Position numbers and translations under genes: made by a program. Shown piece after piece: positions 1 through 10,548 of a stretch of DNA of 64,000 nt; position 1 is the first letter of the stretch; each line of letters begins with the position of its first letter. The stretch spans positions 31,498,001 through 31,562,000 of the forward strand of contig OX485804.1 in assembly GCA_950295325.1 (NCBI GenBank). The letters run 5' to 3'. Under the pieces are notes generated by a model, which worked only from the letters and a program-made list of their open reading frames with translations, was not told the origin of the DNA and made no database searches. This DNA is from Polytrichum commune (Eukaryota; Streptophyta; Polytrichopsida; Polytrichales; Polytrichaceae).

Positions 1-132
1 AGAAGGGTGTTGAACATAAGCCCTAAAAGCACTTCCTGGAAATTGCCTTGAGGGCTCAAAATAATTCTCACTACCAATGAGGTCATCCTCATCTTGGCTA
101 CTACCAAACTGAAATTGTGAGTAACCAGCCAT
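1..132 (-). CDS. N-terminal exon of an unidentified, probably transposon-borne, protein (partial)
   Basis: An ATG at 132 reading leftwards opens 44 codons with no stop and runs off the window edge. The peptide starts MAGYSQFQFGSSQDEDDLIG and is rich in Ser, Gln, Phe and acidic residues. The leader before it is A-rich and contains a GA microsatellite (about 183-199). It lies inside the terminal 530 bp of a PIF/Harbinger-like element, and its low-complexity polar start is like that of the Myb/NAM-like accessory proteins these elements carry beside the transposase. That role is inference: no DNA-binding or catalytic motif is visible in 44 residues. It could instead be an ordinary host gene next to an element end. 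It is too short and too near the edge to be picked up as an ordinary open reading frame. Confidence 0.5.
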   Translation of the reverse strand, partial: MAGYSQFQFGSSQDEDDLIGSENYFEPSRQFPGSAFRAYVQHPS

Positions 133-281
133 TGCGAAAAAAAATTGCACAAAAAAAATCACTAAGGAGCTACTACAGCAAAGAGAGAGAGAGAGAGAAG
201 CTTGCCAACACCTTAGGTTTTGAAAAAAACCAGATATGAAATCTACGGTCCAGATCTGTTTTTGAAAATTAATTTTTTATT

Positions 282-345
282 GAGTTGGGCTTCTCCGGCC
301 TCTTGAGGCCGGACAAGAAACTCCTCCTCCGGAGAAGCCCAACTC
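282..345. repeat. Perfect hairpin in the transposon subterminal region
   Basis: GAGTTGGGCTTCTCCGG (282-298) pairs perfectly with CCGGAGAAGCCCAACTC (329-345), leaving a 30-base loop that holds a smaller CGGCCTC/GAGGCCG stem. Subterminal stems of this kind are common in Harbinger elements, where they may bind transposase. Confidence 0.8.
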
Positions 346-533
346 CAAAAAGTGCCGCCATGTAGGCGGCCATGTCATTTTATCATCCATGAGAAAAGTT
401 CACCACCATTGTTTTCTTCACCTAGTGTAAACACCCACCGGTCAAGAGTTGCATTTTCGACCAATCACAATTGAGAAACGCCCTTTTTTTCATGACCGGT
501 GGACTTCTCCACCGTAGTGTAAACCGGCCCTAA

Positions 534-2583
534 AATCAATTTCATTGCATTTGATGGCCACATAATTAAGTCACAAGTTTTGAAAAGAGGAGGGTAGCAC
601 AAAGAGTAGGGTAACTCCAACAAGGGCCCTCTTTGAGCTACTCTACTACAAGCTGTCCCAGAACACAGTCAACAGGTGCATTTCACACGGCTGATATATA
701 TAGCAAAGGCTCCTCCAAGGACCTGCTCCACACCAAAATTATAGCTAAAATATTTTCCTGCTGACTCATGTGAAGAGTGTTATGATCATACTAACTTATA
801 CCAATTCTCACAACACTTGAAAATCATCACAAACTCAAGGTTGAACGGAGGAGAAACACGCATTACTTAATGCGCCCAAGTTGGAAATGTTACATGCGAG
901 CCTCTCAATCAATGTCTGGGGAGAGCCGGTATTTAGTGTAATGGCGGCCGGTTGGTTTTGTGAAAAGTCAGGTTGAATTGGGAAAGTGGAGGATGTGACA
1001 CTGGTGCTTTAAAAATAAAAACGGATTTCAACCAGCAACCATTTTGAGGAGGAGGATTTTTACCCAGATGAATTGTGAAATAGGAGGATTTCATCCGGTT
1101 TGATTCATCTAGGGCCGGATATCATCTTGTTCTAGGGTTTAGGTTTTGTGTTTGTTGTAGGCTTGTAGCGATTCGGTGAATGGCGGATAGGCGAAGCTTT
1201 TTCTTCATGATTGCATTTCATTGTCAATGGCTAGCATTTAGAATCTATCATGCGTGTGTCTATGAAAGATCTTCGTGGTGATCTTGATAGTGTACTAATG
1301 AAGCCATAGCTTTATGGAGGAACTCTACAAAGTTTAGATGGTTGTTCTCACTCTAACAATTGATGAATTTCATTTTTGTATATAGTATGGTATGCTGGGT
1401 TACTCTTTTATCATGCTGTGGCCTCAAATCTAATACGAGATTTTAAGACCTAGGCATGTTAGAAGAGTAAATCCATGGCCATCAACCGGTTGATGGGTTA
1501 TTTTAGGTTCAACTCCTACTATGGATAAATTGTTGATCATTGTTGTTGGATGTTGATATTATTACATATTGTTGTTGGATGTTGATATTATTACATATTG
1601 TTGTTGTATGTTGATATGTTCTTTGGACGTTGTTGTTGAATGGTGTATGTTGTTTGTAGATATAATTTTGCTACATTGGAAACCGGCTTACTTATCAATG
1701 CCCAAGTTTTTGGCCAATTGTCATTACAATGAAGAGGAAATTAGCCGGCACTTGAAAAAAAATATAGGATATGGCTGGTCCAAATTAATGGCAACAAGTT
1801 TGCAACTGGTCAAATCTTGAAAAAAAACCGGTAGAAGTTGTGAAGGGGCGGATTTGAGCTGGTTGAGCTCAAAAATCTCTTGAACCCTGCTATCAATCAT
1901 GCTGACATGGACCACATCCTGCTGACATGTCCAACATTCAACCACTAGAAGAGGATCCTTGGCTTACAAAATGGAAATTGGCCAAATGGAACTACAAAAT
2001 CATAATAAACCCACCATGGAGATTGTCATTGACTGCACTACACTCTAGAGTCTAAACTCCGTAGGATCACACCTATGGATCCCAAAGTGCACATGATATT
2101 ACGGAGTTTTGTGGTGTTAACATGGATGCGTGATACTATAGAATTAGTGTAGCATGTGACATTTGGAATAACACAAAGGAGATGTGAGGATAATTTGAAT
2201 TCGTTCTCCTGTCACCTACGCTAGTGTGGTCCACTCCACTTGGCCTTCCTAGGCAATGTGGCAGCCGCATGCACCAACATTCAACAAGTGGCATTAAGAA
2301 GAAGAAAAAGAAGAATAGCAATAAGAAGGTGAAACTCCACATGTTGACACATGGCGCAATGCAAGGGTGGGAGTTGATTTCTTTGGTGGTTTGCATTAAT
2401 GGCAAATTTCATGATACAAGGGAGAGAAATGTGACAATAAGGAGTAAGATTTGAACTATGAACATCCGTTCCATAGGGTTTTAGGATATTAGAGAGTTTG
2501 TGACATTATGGAGGTTGATATTACATAGTTTAGGGTGTACAATAACCTTCCACCATATCGGATAGATATCAGGAGGGCTCTAC
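534..2583. other. No gene recognised
   Basis: AT-rich sequence with only short open frames and no recognisable protein. It contains the 29-bp tandem array at 1539-1620. The rest looks like old unassigned repeat sequence. Confidence 0.5.
1539..1620. repeat. 29-bp tandem repeat, three copies
   Basis: The unit TTGTTGTTGGATGTTGATAT plus an ATTACATA tail repeats with a 29-base period; the third copy is slightly diverged. A small minisatellite with no evident function. Confidence 0.8.
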
Positions 2584-2586
2584 TCA

Positions 2587-2923
2587 GGGCCCCTTCGCAA
2601 ATGAGACTGAAGGCCCATGACCATTGCATTCTAAGATCTCTCATTTGTCAAAAAGGCCAAGACCATCCACGGTCACTCCACACTAGAAGGTGAAAGTCTA
2701 GGGGTCCAAAGCAATTATCATGGATGAAAACTCTACATAGATTCCTAAATGGTAGACTATGAATGAAGTTTCATGGTTTGTCAGAATGTGTGTCATGCCC
2801 ACTCCAATAGGTAGGCTTGACGTAAATTCTAGCAAACCATGTCAATGGTACAACCTTTCAATGAATATCAAGTTCCCTCACAATTACATGATCACAACCC
2901 TTGGCTTGTGTGTGAAGCGGCCC
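2587..2923 (+). mobile_element. Degraded, internally deleted Tourist-like element (third copy of the 34480/58264 family)
   Basis: The left end GGGCCCCTTCGCAAATGAGA and right end TTGGCTTGTGTGTGAAGCGG then CCC match the termini of the intact family members at 34480-34977 and 58264-58766. Internal landmarks such as CATGGATG...ACTCTACATAGATTCC and TTTCATGGTTTGTC keep the same order, but about 160 bp are missing compared with the intact copies. It lies in the same orientation as the 58264 copy. Confidence 0.65.
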
Positions 2924-4430
2924 TTACTTATATATTGCAAACCCACAAACTTGTTTCTCATAAGATCTCTATTATTTGCATCCACCTCGAAACCACAACA
3001 ACTATGCCCAAAAATTAAATTACCAACACTCATGCATAGGGGTGGCAATAATCTTTAAGGACAAGTTCACACATTGTACACCAAATGCAAACACAAAGGG
3101 GTGCTAAATCGAGTCACATTATTCTAGAGGGAAATAGTCTTACTACATGTCCCACACATCCACTCTACATGAGCTTCATAAACTATGGGCCACATGATCA
3201 AAACTAATACCTTGCAACACACAAGGCTTTACTTAGGAATAGTTGAAGCTAAGATTTTATTTGGTCAAAGAGTGTGAGGTATTGATAGTTGATTCTTTTA
3301 TAGAGGAGTTGAAAGTTGGGCCGTAATAAACCCAAGCTATTATGGCATGGGAGAGCTTTCCAGGGCCTGCAAGTTGTACAATAGCAGTTGGGCTTGACGC
3401 ATGGGTCCAACTTCCAGGCTAACCTGGAACAATCTCATTATGAACATGCCCTAATACCCATAGTTGTCAACGTCTTTAGAGCCTAGATTGGAGCTTCTAA
3501 AGTATCATTTGCAAGAAACATCCACAACATTACTCGATCGCATGGTTTTGTTCCATTCTATATTTAGCATCTGACAAGGGCCTCATCTTCATCTTCATGG
3601 GAAAAAAACTTAGAGAATAGGAAGAAACTAGGGCTAGTACGAATAATAAGAATATTGTGAATAATACCAAGATGAACAATGTTCTTGTGAATAATATAGG
3701 GATGAACATTGATTCATGTGAATGGTGCCGAGAATATAATTCCACCCAAACTTCCAAATGCAAGCCTGAATGTATGAGTAATAAATAAATATTCTTATTT
3801 TGTTCAAGGGGGCCACAACATATAATAGGCATATTCTAGGGTCACGGAACTGATCCAAACGGCTGAATAATGTTATGATTGCTTTGGAGTTGCTTTCATC
3901 TTCTTGACTATCAAAAATTGTATAATCTACTTGCATGTGAATGTAAATATCTAGCCTGAGGTCCGGATTGCCCATCTCCTGCTTTAGAGAATTTGATACC
4001 AATCTGTTTTGAGAATAGCTAAATTTAAACATGTATAGTTCATATGAGTCAGCACAAAATGGGGAACACTGCGGAGACTTGTTTGCAGTGGTGATTTTTC
4101 ACAAGGTTCCTAACATGTCTAGGGACATGTTCATAAAAAAAACATTTTCAATGGACGGATTCTTAGAAAATGAATTGGTTTTGGGACGTGTAAAATTCAC
4201 TTTGGACGGGTTAAAAATAACATTTTAAAATAATTTGTTTCCAAAAAAAAACAAATGGTACAAATATCAATTACATTATGTCATATATGACATGTGAATA
4301 TAAGCATAATGCAATCAAACCACTAATACCCAATCAAAATATCAATCCTGAAGTGCTTGATTCACCTGCATACATTAATTCATCAGCCACAAAATTTAGA
4401 ACCTTTTTAACATAATGTCAAAGATTATAA
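2924..4430. other. No gene recognised; possible LTR-retroelement scrap near 3.9-4.0 kb
   Basis: Mostly unassigned AT-rich sequence. Near 3990-3999, read on the minus strand, TTGGTATCA resembles the first bases of an initiator-tRNA primer-binding site and is followed by an open frame (minus 4032 to 3634) starting about MGNPDLRLD. No LTR pair or capsid motif could be found, so this is not annotated as an element. Confidence 0.3.
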
Positions 4431-5014
4431 TTGAAGGTAAACTTAGTAATTGAATATGAATTAGTATATATAAACATGTTCAAAATTTTAAAAATAAAGA
4501 GCTACTTACCCTTCAAAGAAGGGGATGAATTCTCCTATCCTTCATGTTTCTCCAAACAAGCATCACTGCATTCCAATAGATGTTTTCAACTGGAAGATTT
4601 GCACATGAAATGCGCATCAAAGCATCTAAAGTTTCTAATTTCAGCCTAGGATCTCAATTCACTTAACTTACTTAGTTGGCATGGTTGATGAGTCCTATTG
4701 GAGCTGCTTCAAGTTCATGAATCCTCATCATTGATTAGTGTGCTACTTGAGTTAGCGGAGTGCCATTTGTTTATTGAAGGTGAAACAGCCAGGGGAAAGG
4801 ATGAACTTAAAGACCAAGTCAGAAAGTGCAACTTAGGAAAAAAAAAAGAGGAAGGGAAACGGCACTCATCACCGCAACCGGTTCAAACCGCGACAGGGAA
4901 AGAAGAATTGGAAGATATGATCGGTATCTTCGGAAGCAGATACAGTCCCCAGAGAAAAGGATGAAGGAGATAACAAGCTGTTGTGAAGGATCTGAGTCTG
5001 TTTCTCTGAACTAG
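4431..5014 (+). other. Coding-like stretch of unknown origin
   Basis: Two open plus-strand stretches (4431-4649 and 4698-4964) have a protein-like composition: one contains FKEGDEFSYPSCFSKQ and the other a Lys/Glu-rich run around GETARGKDELKDQVRKC. They are in different frames and no family is recognised. They may be exons of a decayed gene or chance open frames. Confidence 0.2.
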
Positions 5015-5140
5015 TCTATGTGGACGAAATGGGGCAGGTGACAACTAAAATAGATAAAGCAGAATTGAAGGAAGATACTATTGTTTCCAAGTGCAACCAA
5101 TCACATGCCGACATCTTTCGGGTTATCTTTATCAATTTGT

Positions 5141-5264
5141 TTTTTTCTTTAACCTTTTCATGGACGGGTTGGTTTAGAAATTACCGGTTTTGGGACGGGT
5201 TGTTTTTTCTTTAAACTTTCCATGGACGGGTTGGTTTTGAAATTACCGGTTTTGGGACGGGTTG
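5141..5264 (+). repeat. Two tandem copies of a 62-bp unit with ATGGACGGGTTGG
   Basis: The block TTTCTTTAA...CATGGACGGGTTGGTTT...ACCGGTTTTGGGACGGGTTG occurs twice with a 62-base offset. A more diverged relative containing CAATGGACGGATTC and TTTTGGGACG lies at about 4148-4215, so the unit also exists dispersed. Confidence 0.75.
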
Positions 5265-5309
5265 CAATTTTTTTTGCCTTTCAATTCGAGGTTTTTGGAC
5301 GTGGACGGG

Positions 5310-6640
5310 TAAAAACTTTGTGAAAAAGCACCCCTGCTTGTTTGTGCCTAATTCTTTCCAAGCAGGCTGTTACTCTTTATGAAACAACAAATCAACAATT
5401 CATTGTAAGTATCGAAAGTGATTTAGGAGCACTTCTGCAAGGGCTCACATCATTGAAATTGAATGCCAAGACCAGCCTTGCAACTTAACTTGAGGATATA
5501 GACTTGTAACATAATGAAATTGATATTGAAATTGAAATTGAATGCACGTAATGCGAGAGATGAATAATGCAGACTTGCTTTGTTTCTGGAACAATAATGA
5601 TGTTACAGTGCATTGAGAAATACAGTTACTAATACCAGCTTCATAGTTGGCACTCCCATAGGAGAGCGAAAGCGGCCACTAAAATCCGCAAAACTTATGC
5701 TCACCACTCAGTTCAAAGCCAAAGTATGACTATCCCCATGCACCCAAAAAAAGGGAACAAAGAACTATAACCAGGATGAGAGGTAAGCTTATTCCGACGA
5801 CAAGGTGGGTGACATTAAAATTCATCTCCACAATCACTTGCAGACAGATGTCCAAATTAAACTACTTCGAAACCGCACAATTGAAACCAGCATGTCTAGG
5901 AAATGTGTAGAGAGTTGTTGACAGAGACATGCCTCACCATTCCGACGTTAGCACAAAGGGAGGCTGAAAACGAGCTTTTGCAATTCACATGTGACACTTG
6001 CGCATGCAATGATCTGAGAAAGCAAAAATAAATAAAAATGTAAACAACTTTTTGTTTTTGTGGAGTTTTCTAGAGGAGTACTTATTCAATTGCACGCTGC
6101 GAGTGCTGCCCGAGGCTAACCCAATATATAAACAGCTTCACGTTCACGTTACATACTTCTTGGCGGAGAAATAGCTCAACCCAATCTATGCCCTAATTTA
6201 CCTTCTAAAATCAATATCTTCTTGCTGATGATCTCTAACTTTTACCTTCCAAGACAGTATCGAAGAAATGCAAAATACAACTACCGATCCTCTTCTTGAC
6301 CTTTACATCGAGGCTCTCGATCTACTGAATACTTAGCCTAATTTCGTGCCATCGCAAATTTGTTGTAATGATACCTAGTTTGGGCCTGTGCACGGGAATT
6401 CATGTCTAATTGCCATCCCCACGCCATCACTTCAATTTTGAACCGCTTGTTTTAGACCTTTAGAACGGCGACTGCACCAACACACATCGACCCCTGCCCT
6501 AGCCGTTCCAAAGTGTGACAAGTGCAACTGCGTCAGCGCCCGCCCGCTCTTCATTGTATTACGAATCATGTACCACGACGACGACGACAAATCTTGGTTG
6601 AATTGCCAACATCATGCGTCGACCACCTTTGGGAGTTCAT
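5310..6640. other. No gene recognised; plus-strand TATA-like site
   Basis: Unassigned sequence that probably includes the 3' untranslated part of the minus-strand gene ending at 6708. A TATATAAAC motif at about 6125-6133 on the plus strand is followed by short open frames only (for example 22 codons from about 6268), so no downstream plus-strand gene can be supported. Confidence 0.35.
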
Positions 6641-6707
6641 AAGCTTCTCCTGCCTTCCTTACAACTACCTTTTGACGGATTTCATAACCAAACCTTTGCC
6701 ACATCTT

Positions 6708-7112
6708 TTACAGTCCACAACAGCAAGGACCATGGCAAGGCCATGTGCAAGCCCAGCACGCAATGAAAGCGCCAGCACACCAATTGGCAGCCCTGTTGCC
6801 CCTCTTCCTCCTCACGGTGCCATCCGGGGCGACATAACCGGGGCCAACATAACCCTCGCCTTGGCCGGTCTGCACATAATTCACATTACTACCGCCATAG
6901 CCTGGCTTCTGCGCCTGCGCCGCATTCACATTGGTACCATCATAACCATAGCCAGGTCTTTGGTTCGACAATCCGCCCCCCGTGGTTGCATTCGAGTTCA
7001 CAAACTGCGGTTGCTGCACATAATCCCCGGTCGCTCCAGCGGGCACTCCAGTCCCAGTCCCAGTCCCAGCCCCGACGACCGTCTGATTGTTGTTGTTCCT
7101 CCGGTGAAACAT
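6708..7112 (-). CDS. Small Gly/Asn-rich protein with a C-terminal cysteine-rich tail (CYSTM-like)
   Basis: A single open frame of 134 residues from ATG at 7112 to TAA at 6708. Residues 1-100 are a hydrophilic Gly/Asn/Gln/Thr-rich region with PGYG repeats. A basic RRKRGNR segment (about 100-106) precedes a short hydrophobic tail, NWCAGAFIACWACTWPCHGP, ending in CCCGL. Known plant CYSTM proteins are small, have a Gly/Pro/Gln-rich N-terminus and a Cys-rich membrane tail, and are linked to stress responses. This one fits by layout, not by residue-level alignment. The ATG is the first after a TATA box and a CT-rich leader. It sits in a CpG-richer island than its surroundings and is the only apparently intact gene in the window. 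A tandem GTGT run encodes a Gly-Thr stretch near residues 14-22. Confidence 0.6.
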   Translation of the reverse strand: MFHRRNNNNQTVVGAGTGTGTGVPAGATGDYVQQPQFVNSNATTGGGLSNQRPGYGYDGTNVNAAQAQKPGYGGSNVNYVQTGQGEGYVGPGYVAPDGTVRRKRGNRAANWCAGAFIACWACTWPCHGPCCCGL

Positions 7113-7303
7113 CTTGCCAACCTCACTCCAAACTCTTCAACTCCAAGTTTCAAGTCTTTCACCGATCTCTTCGCTTCGACCTCTTCCCAACCAAATCAAG
7201 ACTGAGCTCTCACAATTGTTCTTGGTGCTAAGTTCTCAAATCGCCGATCTGTCCACTTCAATTTGATGTCTGCGATTACTGGGGTGTGGATGTATTTTAT
7301 AAG
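7113..7303 (-). promoter_or_regulatory. Core promoter and 5' leader of the cysteine-tailed protein gene
   Basis: Read on the minus strand, CTTATAAAATACA at 7292-7303 is a good TATA box. A start about 30 bases downstream would give a leader of roughly 150 bases rich in C and T (7113-7265), a common plant 5' UTR composition. The start site itself is inferred. Confidence 0.5.
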
Positions 7304-7861
7304 AACGGGAAGATCGGTGGAGCGGGATGTCGGCTGTGAGCCGTGGCCTGAGGTAGCTTTGAAGATTGCTTCTTGGGGTCCTGGCAGTGTTCGCTCGCCA
7401 AGTGGCGGGGGCTTCGAGACACGTGGTATGCCACGTCGGTTAGGAAGCCTCCGGGAAGGAGGTCGCGCGGAACTGTGGCGAGTAAGGAGAGTGATTGCTT
7501 GGCACCGCCAGAAGTGGACGGTAGCGTACGTCAGCGGCTCTTCGTTGACAGGCGGTGGACGAAAGTTCTTCTCTCAGGAGGCCCATCCAGACCTTCGTCC
7601 CTCCTTCGTTCCGACGGTGCCAATCGTTAGTGAAGGGACTTACAAAGGACTCTGCACCAAAGTACATACTTCTTCTAAGCTCAAGCCTCACCACCTACTT
7701 AATAAGAGGATTAGCTGCACTAAATATTATGCCATGTGGTATTTTATCTCACCATGGTAACTTCTTGGATGACACTTATGAATAGTGAACAAATACTGTC
7801 ATAGATGATGGATGAGTTCATCCTTTGGCCAAAAGCCCTACCCTCTCTTGTCAGCAACTTG
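7304..7861. other. GC-richer upstream region without a supported gene
   Basis: It contains overlapping open frames on both strands (the longest 165 codons, 7263-7760 plus). They overlap the promoter and carry no recognisable domain, so they are best explained by local GC richness. Confidence 0.4.
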
Positions 7862-8100
7862 TGATGAAATATTGTCATGGATGATTGATATTTGGATGCA
7901 AAATCACTTGGTAAGTGACAGTAGTTGCAACACTGTAAATGCATAATCCCCCCCCCCCTCCCCCCCAAAAAGTACAAGGAATGACAAATAATGTCGAGTT
8001 AATCATTTAGTGTTGTTACACTAAATAATTACAATTAGTATTGAGCAAGAATACTAATTGTAATTATCTAACTGAATATCATATTTAGCGTAGTTTAGGA
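7862..8100 (+). repeat. Dispersed repeat, family D copy 1
   Basis: The order GTCATGGATGATT, ATTTGGATGCAAAATCA, TTGGTAAGTGACA, GAATGACAAATAATGT, ATTTAGTGTTG is shared with 51195-51425. The first part reappears reversed at 58040-58140. A C-run (7948-7966, one interrupting T) sits in the middle. The 3' part contains the ACTAAAT palindromes typical of the families below. Confidence 0.6.
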
Positions 8101-8342
8101 TAATCTAGTGAAGATTAGCTAACCAAAATGCTAGTTTACTAAAATTATGGCCACGCCACTTAGTTAGGAGAAATAGCTAACATATGAGTTAGTGAAATCA
8201 ACTAATTGATATGCAAGCTAATTGATCACATACCCGCACATCCCAGTTATGATTAACCCAAGGTTTGCCAATTTAAGAGAGGAGTTAAGGTTGACCGACC
8301 AAAGTTTTGCTCAACTTGTTCAAGTTTTGAACATGACGCTAA

Positions 8343-8838
8343 CCCAGGGAGTGCACTGTTCAAGTACTGTATTTATACACGTGGGTGCAAAAAAGGGGTA
8401 TTATTTAAAACAAGCATGTACAAAATGTACGTACAAGAGACATATTGCTATGAAACAAGAAGTAGATATACATGAGGCTATAGAAAAATATATGTAAAGT
8501 ACGCATTTACGTGTTTACGCGTTCAAGTCAGACCTGGACCAAGAATCATGTGTTTTTTCATCCACTAAGTAACGACTTTATAACTAAAAATCCATGATTT
8601 GATATTATACATATAATAGGGGCATATTTTTGCATTTCCAAACATTTGTACACATGTTATATACAATTTCTATATTTGTTTTTGGACCCTTGTGTATGTA
8701 TGGAAATGTATTTTGAAGCAATGAGATTTGTAAGTATATTGCTTGATTTTAGCAAAAATAAAATGTATACAGGGGTATTTTAATAAGGGGCATGCACGCA
8801 CGTGATGCTTGGTTTTAATGAATAGTGCACTCCCTGAG
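8343..8838 (+). mobile_element. 496-bp hAT-like MITE, copy 1
   Basis: The element starts CCCAGGGAGTGCACTGTTCA and its inverted end reads CTCAGGGAGTGCACTATTCA, so about 17 of 20 terminal bases match. It is flanked by a perfect 8-bp target duplication GACGCTAA (8335-8342 and 8839-8846), diagnostic of the hAT superfamily, whose ends often contain CAGGG. There is no transposase inside, so it is non-autonomous. A second copy of the same length lies reversed at 41934-42429, and the two are nearly identical through their interiors. Confidence 0.85.
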
Positions 8839-8846
8839 GACGCTAA

Positions 8847-9894
8847 TTTATGATACATTATAGTTTTGTGGTCCACACCGATTGTGTTTCATTGTAGTCA
8901 AAAAATGACTGTAATAAAAGTATTAGTATGATCTAAATTTGCACATGGGACGTTGATATTTGAATTTTGAAATGTATGGTAATTCTTGACAATGTAAGAA
9001 AAAATGTGGTCCACCTCGAGGCAGAATGGAGAGGAGATGGGGAAAATGGAAGGCGGGCATTCAAGAAAGAAAAAACTCAGGCTACTCATTTGTAAAAGTT
9101 AGTTAGCATTTGGGGTATTCATTTCTTCACAAGAGTAAGGTCCCAAAAGTAAGCTAACTTCTAGTTTGATAACTTTCATTTAAACCTCAATTTTCACTAG
9201 GTGGTGCAACCATGAGATAGATTAGTTCTCACATAGATTAATTGCCTCATGTGTTAGCTAATTCTCTCAATTGGATAGTGTAACCAAAATATTGCTAATT
9301 TGAGTGGTTACTTACTCTAACTAGAGCCTTGACTGGGAAGTGCAATTGAGCCCCCTACTTGGTTATGTAATATTTAAGGCCCTAGGGATGGGGCATTCTG
9401 TGAATAAGAGCCCACCCAAGGGTTGGTTGGTGTTCACGGAAGGCCACAACCTGAGGACCTTACCGAGCATAAAGCCCTTTCGCAGATTTCAACCTCTAGA
9501 TCCAAGAGGAAATGAGGCTCTCATAGCGTTACACAAGAAGCCACGTTGTGATCCATGGCGGGAAATTATGGCACATACTAAGGAGCCCGCCGATTCCAAA
9601 GAGAAATGTGTGGAATGGCTCTACTAAGCAGGAGGGAAATACCCAATTATGTCAAAGGACCCACTAAATCCAAATTAAAACCATAGCCATTTACCACTAG
9701 TAGAAAACTATGCCCAAAAAAACTAAAGCCGAAATCAGTTACAGTAGTTTTGACCAACATAATCTGCAGTCATTAAACGACTACAAATTTTTCTTTTCCA
9801 TTTTGTGACTGCAATTTTAAAATTTTGGGGGCGTTAGATATTCTGTTGGAAAGGTATTTTTCATTTCAAGTTGCGGTTCCTTTGGCATGTGTTT
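8847..9894. other. No gene recognised
   Basis: AT-rich. A 95-codon plus frame at 9340-9627 has no recognisable family and no splice or promoter support. Confidence 0.4.
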
Positions 9895-10170
9895 TTACTA
9901 GTGTTCCTCATAATCTTAGGAGCTCATATGAATGTTTGATTCGTTATTAATGTTAATATTATCTTTCTCATTAAATGATCATATAGATCTCCCTTACAAT
10001 TATGTTGACTATGAAACATATAATAGTTAAGAAATCTGAAGTACATAGTTTAATCTCTAGAAGACACTTTTTCTTTTTGGTATCCGCTCTTAAATCCACG
10101 CCTAACCACATACCACTCAAATATAGGAGTCCATTTAAGATGAGTATACTAACCGTATTACGCCCATTCA
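9895..10170 (+). repeat. Rep-A copy 1 (partial)
   Basis: Shares GGAGCTCATATGAAT, ATTATGTTGACTATGA, TTTTTGGTATCC and CCTAACCACATACCACTCAA in order with the other Rep-A copies; the head is missing. Confidence 0.65.
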
Positions 10171-10548
10171 CTTTAATTTAAGTCACCACTATACTGCATT
10201 CGCAGGTTTAGCTATTAGTATTTGATTTCATAAAAGAATCAATTTAAAAAATCCCATTTTCAAATGTCATGTTCGTGTTCCAAACTTGTCCTTGTTTCAT
10301 TATAGTAGATGGTTTGGTTTTTTCAGAGGGAGATTTACGGATCCGAATGACCTTTCACATGTAAGATTGTAATACGGTAAATGGATTCCACAACAACATG
10401 TGTTGATACCCCGTGCATTTCGTGAAATCTAGGAGCATTTTATGAAGAAGTTTATATGGTATTCTAAAGTGGAGCCGATTCATCGTTTCGATCTCAATCA
10501 CTTTGAGTAGAAAAATGCAAAACGGTGAATAATCGCTACACTGTATAT

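Larger units (their letters stand above)
1..533 (-). mobile_element. Terminal part of a PIF/Harbinger-like DNA transposon
   Basis: The right end reads GTGTAAACCGGCCC, finishing at 530 and followed by TAA (531-533). GGGCC termini with a TAA/TTA target site are the hallmark of PIF/Harbinger and Tourist elements, and two complete Tourist-like elements in this window have the same arrangement. The subterminal part contains nested palindromes (282-345; GCCGCC/GGCGGC near 353-371; ACCGGT pairs near 437-500). The left end lies outside the window, so only one terminus is seen and the element is not proven complete. Confidence 0.5.

Noticed and set aside
3985-4010. Primer-binding-site-like TTGGTATCA (minus strand)
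   Set aside because: No flanking LTR pair, no polypurine tract and no capsid or polymerase motifs were found.
6522-7205. 227-codon plus-strand open frame
   Set aside because: Antisense shadow of the Gly/Asn-rich coding sequence at 6708-7112.
7263-7760. 165-codon plus-strand open frame
   Set aside because: It overlaps the TATA box and leader of the minus-strand gene, has overlapping frames on both strands, and shows no domain. It is explained by local GC richness.
9340-9627. 95-codon plus-strand frame
   Set aside because: Protein-like but unmatched to any family I recognise, with no promoter or splice support; left as unassigned sequence.
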